Source: Streptomyces sp. CG1 (GTDB lineage: Bacteria; Actinomycetota; Actinomycetes; Streptomycetales; Streptomycetaceae). From it: a stretch of 64,000 bases of DNA. The stretch is taken from assembly GCF_041080625.1 (NCBI RefSeq), contig NZ_CP163518.1:2728001-2792000 (forward strand), written 5' to 3'. The translations under genes were made by a program, and so were the position numbers. How positions within the stretch are numbered: position 1 is the stretch's first letter; each line of letters begins with the position of its first letter. Under the pieces are notes generated by a model. That model made no database searches, had not been told where the DNA came from, and saw only the letters and a list, made by a program, of their open reading frames with translations. This document shows positions 25,864 through 35,620 of this stretch, one piece after another.

Positions 25864-26979
25864 TCAGCCGAGCAGGGTCTCCAGCTCGACGTGCTCCAGG
25901 CCGTGGGCCTCGGCGACCTCCCGGTACACGACCTTGCCCTCGTGGGTGTTCAGACCCTTGGCGAGCGCGGCGTCCCGGCGCAGCGCCTCGACCCAGCCGT
26001 TGTTGGCGAGGGAGACGATGTACGGCAGCGTCGCGTTGGTGAGGGCGTTGGTGGAGGTGTTGGGCACCGCGCCGGGCATGTTGGCGACGCAGTAGAAGAC
26101 CGAGTTGTGCACCTTGAAGGTCGGCTCGGCGTGCGTCGTCGGGTGGGAGTCCTCGAAGCAGCCGCCCTGGTCGATCGCGATGTCGACAAGGACACTGCCG
26201 GGCTTCATGCGGGCCACCAGCTCGTTGGTGACGAGCTTCGGGGCCTTGGCGCCCGGGATGAGGACCGCGCCGATGACGAGGTCGGCGTCGAGGACAGCCT
26301 TCTCCAGCTCGAAGGTGTTGGACATGATCGCCTTGACCTTCGTACCGAAGATCTTGTCGGCCTCGCGCAGCTTGTTGATGTCGCGGTCGAGCAGGGTCAC
26401 CTCGAAGCCCATGCCGACGGCGACCTGGGTGGCGTTCCAGCCGGAGACGCCGCCGCCGATGACCACGCACTTGGCCGGGGTCACGCCCGGGACGCCGCCC
26501 GGCAGCACACCGCGGCCGCCGGCCGCGCGCATCAGGTGGTAGGCGCCGACCTGCGGGGCCAGCCGGCCCGCGACCTCGGACATCGGGGCGAGCAGCGGCA
26601 GCGCACGGTTCGGCAGCTCGACGGTCTCGTAGGCGATGGCCGTGGTGCCGGACTCGACGAGCGCGTCCGTGCACTCCTTGGAGGCGGCCAGGTGCAGGTA
26701 GGTGAAGAGGATCTGGTCCTTACGGAGGCGGTGGTACTCCTCCGCGATGGGCTCCTTGACCTTCAGCAGCAGGTCGGCGGCGGCCCAGACCTCGTCGGCG
26801 GTGTCCAGGATCTGGGCACCGGCGGCCACGTACTCGTCGTCCGTGATCGAGGAGCCGACGCCGGCGGCGCGCTCGATGACGACCTGGTGGCCGTTGCGCA
26901 CCAGCTCGTGCACACCGGCGGGGGTGATGGCCACCCGGAACTCGTTGTTCTTGACCTCGCGGGGGATGCCGACCTTCAC
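25864..26979 (-). CDS. ald: Alanine dehydrogenase
   Basis: The 371-residue enzyme reversibly deaminates L-alanine to pyruvate and ammonia with NAD. It begins with the family hallmark VKVGIPREVKNNEFRVAITP, and the NAD-binding Rossmann segment is VVIGGGVSGWNATQVAVGMG. DIAIDQGGCFEDSHPTTH matches the conserved substrate-site region. The length equals typical Ald. The GTG at 26979 is chosen because AAGGA lies 11 nt upstream and the protein then starts exactly at the family N-terminus; an earlier GTG would be too close to that site. A partly palindromic element upstream could bind an Lrp/AldR-type activator. Confidence 0.96.
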   Translation of the reverse strand: MKVGIPREVKNNEFRVAITPAGVHELVRNGHQVVIERAAGVGSSITDDEYVAAGAQILDTADEVWAAADLLLKVKEPIAEEYHRLRKDQILFTYLHLAASKECTDALVESGTTAIAYETVELPNRALPLLAPMSEVAGRLAPQVGAYHLMRAAGGRGVLPGGVPGVTPAKCVVIGGGVSGWNATQVAVGMGFEVTLLDRDINKLREADKIFGTKVKAIMSNTFELEKAVLDADLVIGAVLIPGAKAPKLVTNELVARMKPGSVLVDIAIDQGGCFEDSHPTTHAEPTFKVHNSVFYCVANMPGAVPNTSTNALTNATLPYIVSLANNGWVEALRRDAALAKGLNTHEGKVVYREVAEAHGLEHVELETLLG

Positions 26980-27088
26980 GTGGATCACGGTCCTTGGCTC
27001 AGAGGGTATGGGGGGTGCATTACATGACATACCCAGGCATGCAGGGCACACCGGGAGACACCGCAGGAGGACGCGGCAGAGCCAGTTT

Positions 27089-27121
27089 AATGAAGGCGTT
27101 CCGGCTGTCTAGCCTTTCATT
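27089..27121. terminator. Imperfect inverted repeat between the NB-ARC gene and ald
   Basis: AATGAAGGC (27089-27097) pairs with GCCTTTCATT (27112-27121), with one bulged base. It lies 3 bp beyond the stop of the ATPase gene and is followed on that strand by TTAAA, so it fits a terminator. It is also about 110 bp upstream of ald and could instead be an operator. Confidence 0.45.
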
Positions 27122-27124
27122 GCA

Positions 27125-29191
27125 TCAATCTTCGTCGGATGCACTACGGATTTCGCAGGCTTCGGCGTCCTGTTTGGGGCTTGCGTCGTCCTCCGGGGGC
27201 TCCTCGACCAGCATGCGCTCGGCCGCGCCGCGGTGCAGACGGGCGGCGGCCGAGTCGCCGAGCCGTTCCAGCGTGTCGGCCAGCCGGAGCTGCAGCGCGG
27301 CCTGCAGCCGGACGTCGTCGGCGCGCCGCGCCCACTCCACCGCCTCCTGGCAGGTGCGCTGCGACTCCTCGAACCGTCCCGCGTACTCCTGCACCCGGGC
27401 CAGCTCGCTCAACGCCCGCGCATGGGCGGCGACATCGCCGCCCTTGCGGTAGCCGGCGACGGCGGCCCGCCAGTTCCTGAGGCCCTCGCCGTAGCGGCCC
27501 GCATAGGTGTGGGCGGTGGCGATCCGGCCGTACAGCCGGGCGGCCTGCTCGCGCTCACCCCGGGCCAGCCGCTCGGCCAGGGCCCGGCCGAACCAGTCGG
27601 CGGCCCGGTCGTAGTCCCCCAGTTCCTGGTAGGCGCCGCCTACGGATTCCATTGCGCGACCGGCCGCATACGGGTCGTTTGCTCTGCGTGCGGCCGCCAA
27701 GGCCAACCGATATCGTGCCAGCGCGTCCTTGGTACGGCCGGTCTGCGCGTCCACGTCACCCAGGTTCAGCAGGGCCGCGGCCTCCTCCCGGGGCAGGCCG
27801 CGCCGCCTGGCGACATCGAGGACCAGACTGTGTACGTCGTAAAGGTCGGGGGCCGCGGCATGCGTGCCCTCGTGCGCCACCATGGCCCTGACCAGCTGGG
27901 ACATCAGCCGGCGGGCGAGGGTGTCCAGCTCCCCGTCGGCCACCGCGAGCCGCGCGGACGCCAGCAGCGCGGGCCGCCGGATGCGCAGCCAGTCGGCGGC
28001 CGCCCTGGGGCTCGGGAAGCGCACCTCGCGGGACATCGCGTTCAGCTTCTCCCGGGCCTGCGGGCTGTCCGTCTCGGTGATCGCCCGGCAGGACTGCAGC
28101 AGCCGTACGGTCCGCTCCAGCATCCGGGCGCGGGCCAGCTGCAGCTCTCCGGGCCGCTCCTGGCTGCCGGCGCAGGCGCGCAGCAGCGGGTGCAGACAGC
28201 CGGGGACGTCGTACTGCGGCAGCGGGGAGTCGACCGCGCGCAGCAGGCCGAGGGCGACGAAGTCGTCCAGGGTGGCGCGGGCGAAGTTCACCGAGCAGCC
28301 GGCGAGGGCCGAGGCGGTGTGCGGGTCGATCAGGCCGGCCGGGGCGAGGGAGAGCAGCCGCAGGATGCGGGCGGCCGGACCGGCCAGCTCATCGTGGACA
28401 TGCCGGAATACCCGGGCCTGCGGGGTGGTGTCCGTGCCGTCGTCGACGCCGGTGCGCAGCCGCTTGGCGAGGTCGGAGACGGCGGCCTTGGGGCGGGCGG
28501 CGAGCCAGCCGCCGGCCAGCACGAGCGCGGCCGGATGGCCCTGGCAGGCCTCGACCAGGCTCTCGGCGGAACGCGGATCGACCGTGATGCGGACCGAGCC
28601 GGTGTAGCGGGTGAGCAGTTCCACGGCGGACTTGGTGTCGAGGCCGCCCAGGGTGCAGGGACGGACGTCCGCGATGCCGGTGAGCGGGCCCGAGGAGACG
28701 GCCACCACCAGGCAGTCCGGGGCCTCCGGGAGCAGCGCGTCCACCTGCTCGGCGCCGGCCGCGTCGTCCAGCAGCAGCAGGGTGCGCCGGTCGGCGAGGG
28801 CGGCGCGCAGCGCCCCGGTCAGCTCGTCCTCGGCGGCGCCGGCCGGGGCCGGCAGCTCCAGCGCGCCGAGCAGCGCACGGGCGACACGCCCGACTGGGAC
28901 GGGGGTGCCGTCGGGCTCGCTGAGCCGGGCCCGCAGCACCCCGTCGGGGTAGCGGCCCTCGACCTGGCGTACGAGTTCCTCGGCGACGGCGGTGCGGCCG
29001 GAGCCGGGGCGGCCCGCGATCAGGAGCACACGCGCGCGTGGTGCCTTGCGACCGGAGAGGGTGTCCAGGCCCGCGCGCTCGATGTCGGCGCGCAGCTCCT
29101 TCAACTCCCTTGTACGGCCCAGGAAATGATCTTCCGCGCCCTCGTACGCCGAGCGCCGCACGCCGCCTGTGTCCACCACCTGATCCGTCAC
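27125..29191 (-). CDS. NB-ARC-like ATPase with C-terminal tetratricopeptide repeats
   Basis: The protein of about 688 residues resembles the AfsR/STAND group without a SARP DNA-binding domain. Residues 60-67 form the P-loop GRPGSGRT; the usual Walker A Lys is Arg, which is unusual. Walker B is LLLLDDAAG. GHPAALVLAGG matches the GxP motif of NB-ARC ATPases and is followed by a winged-helix-like region. The last roughly 200 residues contain at least five TPR units (for example AAALLNLGDVDAQTGRTKDA and YQELGDYDRAADWFGRALAE). STAND proteins are signal-dependent scaffolds or switches. GTG at 29191 has GGGAG upstream. Partner and signal are unknown. Confidence 0.75.
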   Translation of the reverse strand: MTDQVVDTGGVRRSAYEGAEDHFLGRTRELKELRADIERAGLDTLSGRKAPRARVLLIAGRPGSGRTAVAEELVRQVEGRYPDGVLRARLSEPDGTPVPVGRVARALLGALELPAPAGAAEDELTGALRAALADRRTLLLLDDAAGAEQVDALLPEAPDCLVVAVSSGPLTGIADVRPCTLGGLDTKSAVELLTRYTGSVRITVDPRSAESLVEACQGHPAALVLAGGWLAARPKAAVSDLAKRLRTGVDDGTDTTPQARVFRHVHDELAGPAARILRLLSLAPAGLIDPHTASALAGCSVNFARATLDDFVALGLLRAVDSPLPQYDVPGCLHPLLRACAGSQERPGELQLARARMLERTVRLLQSCRAITETDSPQAREKLNAMSREVRFPSPRAAADWLRIRRPALLASARLAVADGELDTLARRLMSQLVRAMVAHEGTHAAAPDLYDVHSLVLDVARRRGLPREEAAALLNLGDVDAQTGRTKDALARYRLALAAARRANDPYAAGRAMESVGGAYQELGDYDRAADWFGRALAERLARGEREQAARLYGRIATAHTYAGRYGEGLRNWRAAVAGYRKGGDVAAHARALSELARVQEYAGRFEESQRTCQEAVEWARRADDVRLQAALQLRLADTLERLGDSAAARLHRGAAERMLVEEPPEDDASPKQDAEACEIRSASDED

Positions 29192-29354
29192 GGGCCACGC
29201 TCCCGTCCCACCGCACACGCAAGCCCGCCGGCTCTTCCGCAACGGGCGCCCACGAGCCTAGTTCACGCTCTGCGACGTGCCGTGAGGAGCGCGGCGGACA
29301 GATCCCCTGATCGGATCAGGCGATCGTCACACCAGTAGCCCGAACGGGTGCGGC

Positions 29355-29981
29355 TCAGGCTTCGAAGGGCCGGGCCGGCCAGGGGGCGCCGGCCGGGCGG
29401 AGCGCGTCGAGGCCGTCGCCGTTCCGGGCGGCCACCAGGGACAGCACACCGACGACCAGGCAGTTGTTGTGCACATCGCCGGCCAGGACGCGGCGCACCA
29501 GCTCCTCGACCGGCACACGCGCGTGCTGCATGTCGGTCTCCTCGTGCTCCGCCTCGAAGCGCTCGCCCTCGGCCTCGGACAGGCCACGGGCGAGGAAGAT
29601 CCGTACGGCCTCGTCGCAGCCGCCGGGCGTGGTGTAGACGTCGGTCAGCACCCGCCAGTCCTCGGCCTTGACGTGCGCCTCCTCGTACAGCTCGCGCTGG
29701 GCGGCGTGCAGCGGGTTCTCACCGGGGATGTCGAGCAGCCCGGCCGGGATCTCCCACAGCCTGTGCCGTACCGGGTGGCGGTACTGCTCGATGAGCAGCA
29801 CCCGGTCCTCCTCGTCCAGGGCGAGGACGGCGACCGAGCCGGGGTGGACCTGGTAGTCGCGGCGGGCCACCGAGCCGTCGGGCATGACCACCTCGTCCGT
29901 GCGGACGGAGGTCTTGTTGCCCACGAAGGGGGTCTCCGTCGCCCGGATCTCCCACGCCTCGGGGGTGTCCTTGATCGTCAT
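29355..29981 (-). CDS. NUDIX hydrolase, ADP-ribose pyrophosphatase-like
   Basis: The 208-residue protein contains a Nudix box, GLLDIPGENPLHAAQRELYEE, where the final Gly of the consensus is replaced (EEAHV). It is preceded by VLLIEQYRHPVRHRLWEIPAG, characteristic of ADP-ribose or ADP-sugar pyrophosphatases (NudF/YqkG type). It probably hydrolyses ADP-ribose or a related NDP-sugar. ATG at 29981 follows GGAAGGAC. It sits just downstream of pyrG on the same strand (83-bp gap), the order seen in mycobacteria (Rv1699-Rv1700). Free ADP-ribose is a product of ADP-ribosylglycohydrolases, so a link to the enzyme at 19933 is conceivable but unproven. Confidence 0.87.
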   Translation of the reverse strand: MTIKDTPEAWEIRATETPFVGNKTSVRTDEVVMPDGSVARRDYQVHPGSVAVLALDEEDRVLLIEQYRHPVRHRLWEIPAGLLDIPGENPLHAAQRELYEEAHVKAEDWRVLTDVYTTPGGCDEAVRIFLARGLSEAEGERFEAEHEETDMQHARVPVEELVRRVLAGDVHNNCLVVGVLSLVAARNGDGLDALRPAGAPWPARPFEA

Positions 29982-30064
29982 GCCCTGTCCTTCCACACAT
30001 GCGCCGGCGGCCGGGGCGCAGTCCTGCTGAATGCGCGCGCCCCGGCCACCGTACAACTCTTGTG

Positions 30065-31732
<1,668 letters not shown>

Positions 31733-32245
31733 GGCCAAGAGGGGGCTCCCGTGGTCGCGGTCTGTCGTGCGGTACGGCTGCCTTTCCGGAGATCTCCGGG
31801 GGTGGTGCCGTCGCTGCGGTTCGGGGGTTTCAGGCCCACCGGTCCACGGGCTACCAGGGTATCAGCGCCTGGACGAGATGGCTTCCGGCCACGCTCCGCA
31901 CGCGTCCGGGCACGGAATGCCCCGCCACACCTGTCAGCACAGGCACGCCCAGGTCACACGGTTATTACCCGCTGCTCACCCATTCGGCCCACACGGGTTG
32001 CCCGGAGCGGCACGCAGATCATCTACGTGCGTCGTATCCTGCTCGGACACTCGCTGCCGTGCCCGGCCGGACCGAGGGCACACCCCCGCCTGCACCAACC
32101 GGAAACAACGAGAGCGCGGCAGTTCGTTGAGCAAAGACTGTCGTGTTGCCTCAGGGCTCGGCGGGCTGCTTTGCTTCACCGCTCAACGACGCATAACAAC
32201 GACCCCTTGACCGCACTAGCGACCGCCCCCTGCGCGGGGGGTGAC
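31733..32245. promoter_or_regulatory. Divergent intergenic region between pyrG and the GH15 gene
   Basis: These 513 bp contain no ORF with Streptomyces-like codon bias. Composition becomes more AT-rich around 31950-32200. They must hold both the pyrG and GH15 promoters. A GC hairpin (32226-32240) lies directly before the GH15 start. No known RNA motif was recognised. Confidence 0.5.
32226..32240 (+). promoter_or_regulatory. Hairpin overlapping the GH15 ribosome-binding site
   Basis: CCCCC-TGCGC-GGGGG; the G-rich arm is also the only ribosome-binding-site-like sequence, ending 5 bp before the GTG at 32246. Pairing would hide it from the ribosome. Confidence 0.4.
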
Positions 32246-34072
32246 GTGGCCGTTCGACTGGAGTTGCACGTGGCCGGGCGCATCGAAGACTACGCACTCA
32301 TCGGAGACATGCAGACCGCCGCACTGGTCTGCCGGGACGGCACGGTGGACTGGCTGTGCCTGCCCCGCTTCGACTCGCATGCCATCTTCGCCGGCCTGCT
32401 GGGCACCGAGGAACACGGCTTCTGGCGGCTCGGCCCGGCGCACGCGGCCGACGCCCAGCCCCCGTCGGCAACCCGGCGCAGCTACCGCGGTGACTCGTTG
32501 ATCCTGGAGTCGGAGTGGGACACCCCGCGCGGCACGGTCCGGGTGACCGACTTCATGCCTCCGCGTGAGGGCGCCCCGCAGCTGATCCGGATCGTGGAGG
32601 GCGTCACCGGGCGGGTGCCGATGCGCTCGGCCCTGCGGATGCGGTTCTCCTACGGCCGGGTCGTGCCCTGGGTGCACAAGCACGAGGGGCGGACCGTCGC
32701 CGTCGCCGGTCCCGACTCGGTGTGGTTCGACACCGAGGCGGAGACCTACGGAAAGTCGCTGACGACGTACGCCGACTTCACGGTCGCGCCGGGTGACCGG
32801 ATCGCGTTCACGATCTCGTGGCAGCCCTCGCACAAGGAGCCGCCGTCGCTGCCGGAGCCGGAGGCCTCTCTGGAGGCGACCGAGGACTTCTGGCGCGAGT
32901 GGGTCGAGCACTGTACGTACCACGGGCCGTACCGCGAGGCCGTGGTCCGCTCGCTGATCACCCTGAAGGCCCTCACCTACGCCCCCACCGGCGGGATCGT
33001 CGCGGCCCCGACGACCTCCCTGCCGGAGGACATCGGCGGCGTGCGCAACTGGGACTACCGCTACACCTGGCTGCGGGACGCGGCGATCACCCTGTCCTCG
33101 CTGCTGCGCACCGGCTACCGCGAGGAGGCCCGCGCCTGGCGCGAGTGGCTGCTGCGCGCGGTCGCCGGCGACCCGGAGAACCTGCAGATCATGTACGGCA
33201 TCGCAGGCGAGCGCGAGCTGGGCGAGGCCGAGCTGGACTGGCTGCCGGGCTACGAGGCCTCGGCGCCGGTCCGCGTCGGCAACGGCGCCGCCCACCAGCT
33301 CCAGCTGGACGTGTACGGCGAGGTCACCGAGGCCCTGCACCTGGCCCATATGACGGGCCTGGCCCGCAACGACTACGCGTCCCTGCTCCAGCTCAAGCTG
33401 ATCCGCTACCTGGAGGACCACTGGCAGGAGCCGGACGAGGGCATCTGGGAGGTGCGCGGCCCGCGCCGGCACTTCGTCCACTCCAAGGTGATGGCCTGGG
33501 TCGCCGTGGACCGCACCATCAAGCTGATCGAGTCCGGGGACGCGGACGGCCCGCTGGAGCGCTGGAAGGAACTGCGCGACGACATCCACCGGGATGTCTG
33601 CGAGAAGGGCTACGACAAGGAGCGCAACACCTTCACCCAGTCCTACGGCTCCCAGGAGCTGGACGCCTCGCTGCTGCTGATCCCGCAGATGGGCTTCCTG
33701 CCGCCGGACGACAAGCGGGTGATCGGCACGATCGAGGCGATCCAGCGCGAGCTGTCCACCCCGGACGGGTTCATCCTGCGCTACCCGACGGAGGGCGACC
33801 ACGAGGGCGTCGACGGCCTGCCCGGTGACGAGGGCGCCTTCCTGGCCTGCTCGTTCTGGATGGCGGACGACCTGGCGATGATCGGCCGGGTGGACGAGGC
33901 CCGCAAGCTGTTCGAGAAGCTCCTCGCCCTGCGCAACGACCTCGGTCTGCTCGCCGAGGAGTGGGATCCGCGCCTGCAGCGCCAGGTCGGCAACTTCCCG
34001 CAGGCGTTCAGCCACGTGCCGCTGATCGACACGGCACTGCGGCTGACCGCCTCCGGCGCTTACGGCGGCTAG
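32246..34072 (+). CDS. Glycoside hydrolase family 15 protein (trehalase/glucoamylase-like)
   Basis: The protein of about 608 residues has the N-terminal super-sandwich domain typical of prokaryotic GH15 enzymes (VAGRIEDYALIGDMQTAALV). An (alpha/alpha)6 barrel follows, with NWDYRYTWLRDA (about 268-279), the likely acid Glu in DEGIWEVRG (about 398), and the likely base Glu in LAEEWDPR (about 572). Actinobacterial members of this type include the mycobacterial trehalase, so trehalose or short alpha-glucans are the probable substrates. No signal peptide is present, so it is cytoplasmic. GTG at 32246 and another at 32270 are both possible starts. The reading frame stays open far upstream, but that part is antisense to pyrG. 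Confidence 0.88.
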   Translation: MAVRLELHVAGRIEDYALIGDMQTAALVCRDGTVDWLCLPRFDSHAIFAGLLGTEEHGFWRLGPAHAADAQPPSATRRSYRGDSLILESEWDTPRGTVRVTDFMPPREGAPQLIRIVEGVTGRVPMRSALRMRFSYGRVVPWVHKHEGRTVAVAGPDSVWFDTEAETYGKSLTTYADFTVAPGDRIAFTISWQPSHKEPPSLPEPEASLEATEDFWREWVEHCTYHGPYREAVVRSLITLKALTYAPTGGIVAAPTTSLPEDIGGVRNWDYRYTWLRDAAITLSSLLRTGYREEARAWREWLLRAVAGDPENLQIMYGIAGERELGEAELDWLPGYEASAPVRVGNGAAHQLQLDVYGEVTEALHLAHMTGLARNDYASLLQLKLIRYLEDHWQEPDEGIWEVRGPRRHFVHSKVMAWVAVDRTIKLIESGDADGPLERWKELRDDIHRDVCEKGYDKERNTFTQSYGSQELDASLLLIPQMGFLPPDDKRVIGTIEAIQRELSTPDGFILRYPTEGDHEGVDGLPGDEGAFLACSFWMADDLAMIGRVDEARKLFEKLLALRNDLGLLAEEWDPRLQRQVGNFPQAFSHVPLIDTALRLTASGAYGG

Positions 34073-34080
34073 CGCGGGTG

Positions 34081-34140
34081 TCGGTCGTCTGCGGGTCCGT
34101 TGTGGCTGGTCGCGCAGTTCCCCGCGCCCCTTTGGGGCGC
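34081..34140 (+). repeat. Dispersed Streptomyces post-stop repeat, copy 2
   Basis: Contains GTTCCCCGCGCCCCT preceded by TGGCTGGTCGCGCA, matching the copies at 12647 and 59747. It begins 8 bp after the GH15 stop codon. The 3' part CGCCCCTTTGGGGCGC is itself a perfect short palindrome able to form a terminator hairpin. Confidence 0.75.
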
Positions 34141-34167
34141 TCCGGCCTAGGCTGGTAGCGCACAGAA

Positions 34168-34188
34168 CCCCCTTCACCGGAAAGGGGG
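34168..34188 (+). promoter_or_regulatory. Hairpin containing the ribosome-binding site of the flavoprotein gene
   Basis: CCCCCTT (34168-34174) pairs with AAGGGGG (34182-34188) around a 7-nt loop. AAAGGGGG is the ribosome-binding site of the ATG at 34194, so the hairpin could limit translation. Confidence 0.45.
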
Positions 34189-34193
34189 CGGCG

Positions 34194-35576
34194 ATGGCGT
34201 TCCCCTCCAAGGCGCGCACGGCTCTCGCCGGGTTGCGCGAAGACCTGGCAGGCGAGGTGTTCGCCCCGCAGGACCGCGGCTACGACGAGGCCCGGGCCGT
34301 CTTCAACGCGATGATCGACCGGCGCCCGGCCGTGATCGCCCAGTGCGCGAACGCGACCGACGTCGTCCGGGCCGTGCGCTTCGCCCGCGATCTGGATCTG
34401 CCGATCGCGGTGCGCGGCGGCGGGCACAGCGTGGCCGGGTCGGCGCTCGGTGACGGCGCGCTCGTGGTGGACCTGCGCCGGATGCACGAGGTGACCGTCG
34501 ACCCGGCGGCCGAGGCGGTCCGGATCGAGGGCGGCGCCACCATCAGCCGGCTGGACCGGGCCACCCAGCCGTACGGGCTCGCGACCACCGGCGGCCGTGC
34601 CTCCACCACCGGGGTCGGCGGCTTCGTCCTCGGCGGCGGCACCGGCTGGCTGGACCGCGCCTTCGGCCTCGCCGTGGACAACCTCCTCGGCGTGGAACTG
34701 GTGACCGCCGACGCCGAGCGGGTGCACGCCAACGCCGACGAGAACCCCGAGCTGTTCTGGGCGCTGCACGGCGGAGGCGGCAACTTCGGTGTCGCCACCG
34801 CGCTCACCCTGGAGCTGCACGAGCTGCCGGTGTTCTCCATCGCGCTGCTGATGTACCGGCCGCGGTTCGGCCCCGAGGCGATCCGCACCTTCCGGGAGAT
34901 CGTCCTCGGCGGGCCCGACGAGGCCGGTGGCGCCGTGCTGTACGTGACGGGGCCGCCGGAGGCGTTCGTACCGCCGGAGCTGGTCGGCAAGCTGCTGTGC
35001 GGGCTGCTGCTCACCTACGCGGGCGACGAGGAGAGCATGCGCAAGCTCGCCGAGCCGCTGCTGGCCCTGCCGCACGAGGTGGAGGTGGCCGGCGCGATGC
35101 CGTACGCCGATGTGCAGTGCATGCTCGACTTTCCGGCCGGACTGCGCAACTACTGGTCGGCGGAGTATCTGACCGGCCTGCCGGACGCGCTGGTGGACGC
35201 CTTCTGCGCCCGCGCGGACGGCATGCCGGTGCCGACCGGCAGCCAGCAGATCCTGTTCCCGCAGGGCGGGGCGATCGCCTCCGGTCCGCACGAGTACCCG
35301 GTGCCGTACCGGGACGCGCCCTGGGCCGCGCACCCGCTCGGCATCTGGGCGGACCCGGCCGAGGACGAGGGGGCGATCGCCTGGGTGCGGGGCGTGTGCG
35401 CCGATGTACGGCCCTGGAGCACCGGGGACGTGTACCTGAACTTCATCGGCGACGAGGGCCCGGAGCGGGTGCGGGCGGGGCTCGGCGAGGGCAACACACT
35501 GCGCCTGGAGAAGGTCAAGCGGCGCTACGACCCCGACAACGTCTTCCGCTTCAACCACAACATCAGGCCCATCTGA
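34194..35576 (+). CDS. FAD-binding oxidoreductase, berberine-bridge-enzyme type
   Basis: The 460-residue flavoprotein has the FAD_binding_4 (PCMH) domain with RGGGHSVAG, where His78 is the expected covalent FAD attachment site. GGRASTTGVGGFVLGGGTGW lacks the Cys that makes a second FAD bond in bicovalent members. The C-terminal BBE segment is present (YLNFIGDEG ... RRYDPDNVFRFNHNI). Such enzymes oxidise sugars, alkaloids or polyketide alcohols; the substrate here is unknown. No signal peptide is seen. The ATG has AAAGGGGG, placed inside a possible hairpin. It precedes a PucR-type regulator in the same direction by 44 bp. Confidence 0.87.
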   Translation: MAFPSKARTALAGLREDLAGEVFAPQDRGYDEARAVFNAMIDRRPAVIAQCANATDVVRAVRFARDLDLPIAVRGGGHSVAGSALGDGALVVDLRRMHEVTVDPAAEAVRIEGGATISRLDRATQPYGLATTGGRASTTGVGGFVLGGGTGWLDRAFGLAVDNLLGVELVTADAERVHANADENPELFWALHGGGGNFGVATALTLELHELPVFSIALLMYRPRFGPEAIRTFREIVLGGPDEAGGAVLYVTGPPEAFVPPELVGKLLCGLLLTYAGDEESMRKLAEPLLALPHEVEVAGAMPYADVQCMLDFPAGLRNYWSAEYLTGLPDALVDAFCARADGMPVPTGSQQILFPQGGAIASGPHEYPVPYRDAPWAAHPLGIWADPAEDEGAIAWVRGVCADVRPWSTGDVYLNFIGDEGPERVRAGLGEGNTLRLEKVKRRYDPDNVFRFNHNIRPI

Positions 35577-35620
35577 CACGGAGCTGTCCCGAGGGCGTTT
35601 ACGCAGGTAGCGTCCGCTGC

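Noticed and set aside
31976..32179. Small minus-strand ORF (67 codons) between pyrG and the GH15 gene
   Set aside because: It lacks biased third-position GC, a ribosome-binding site and any recognisable motif, and lies in the promoter region.
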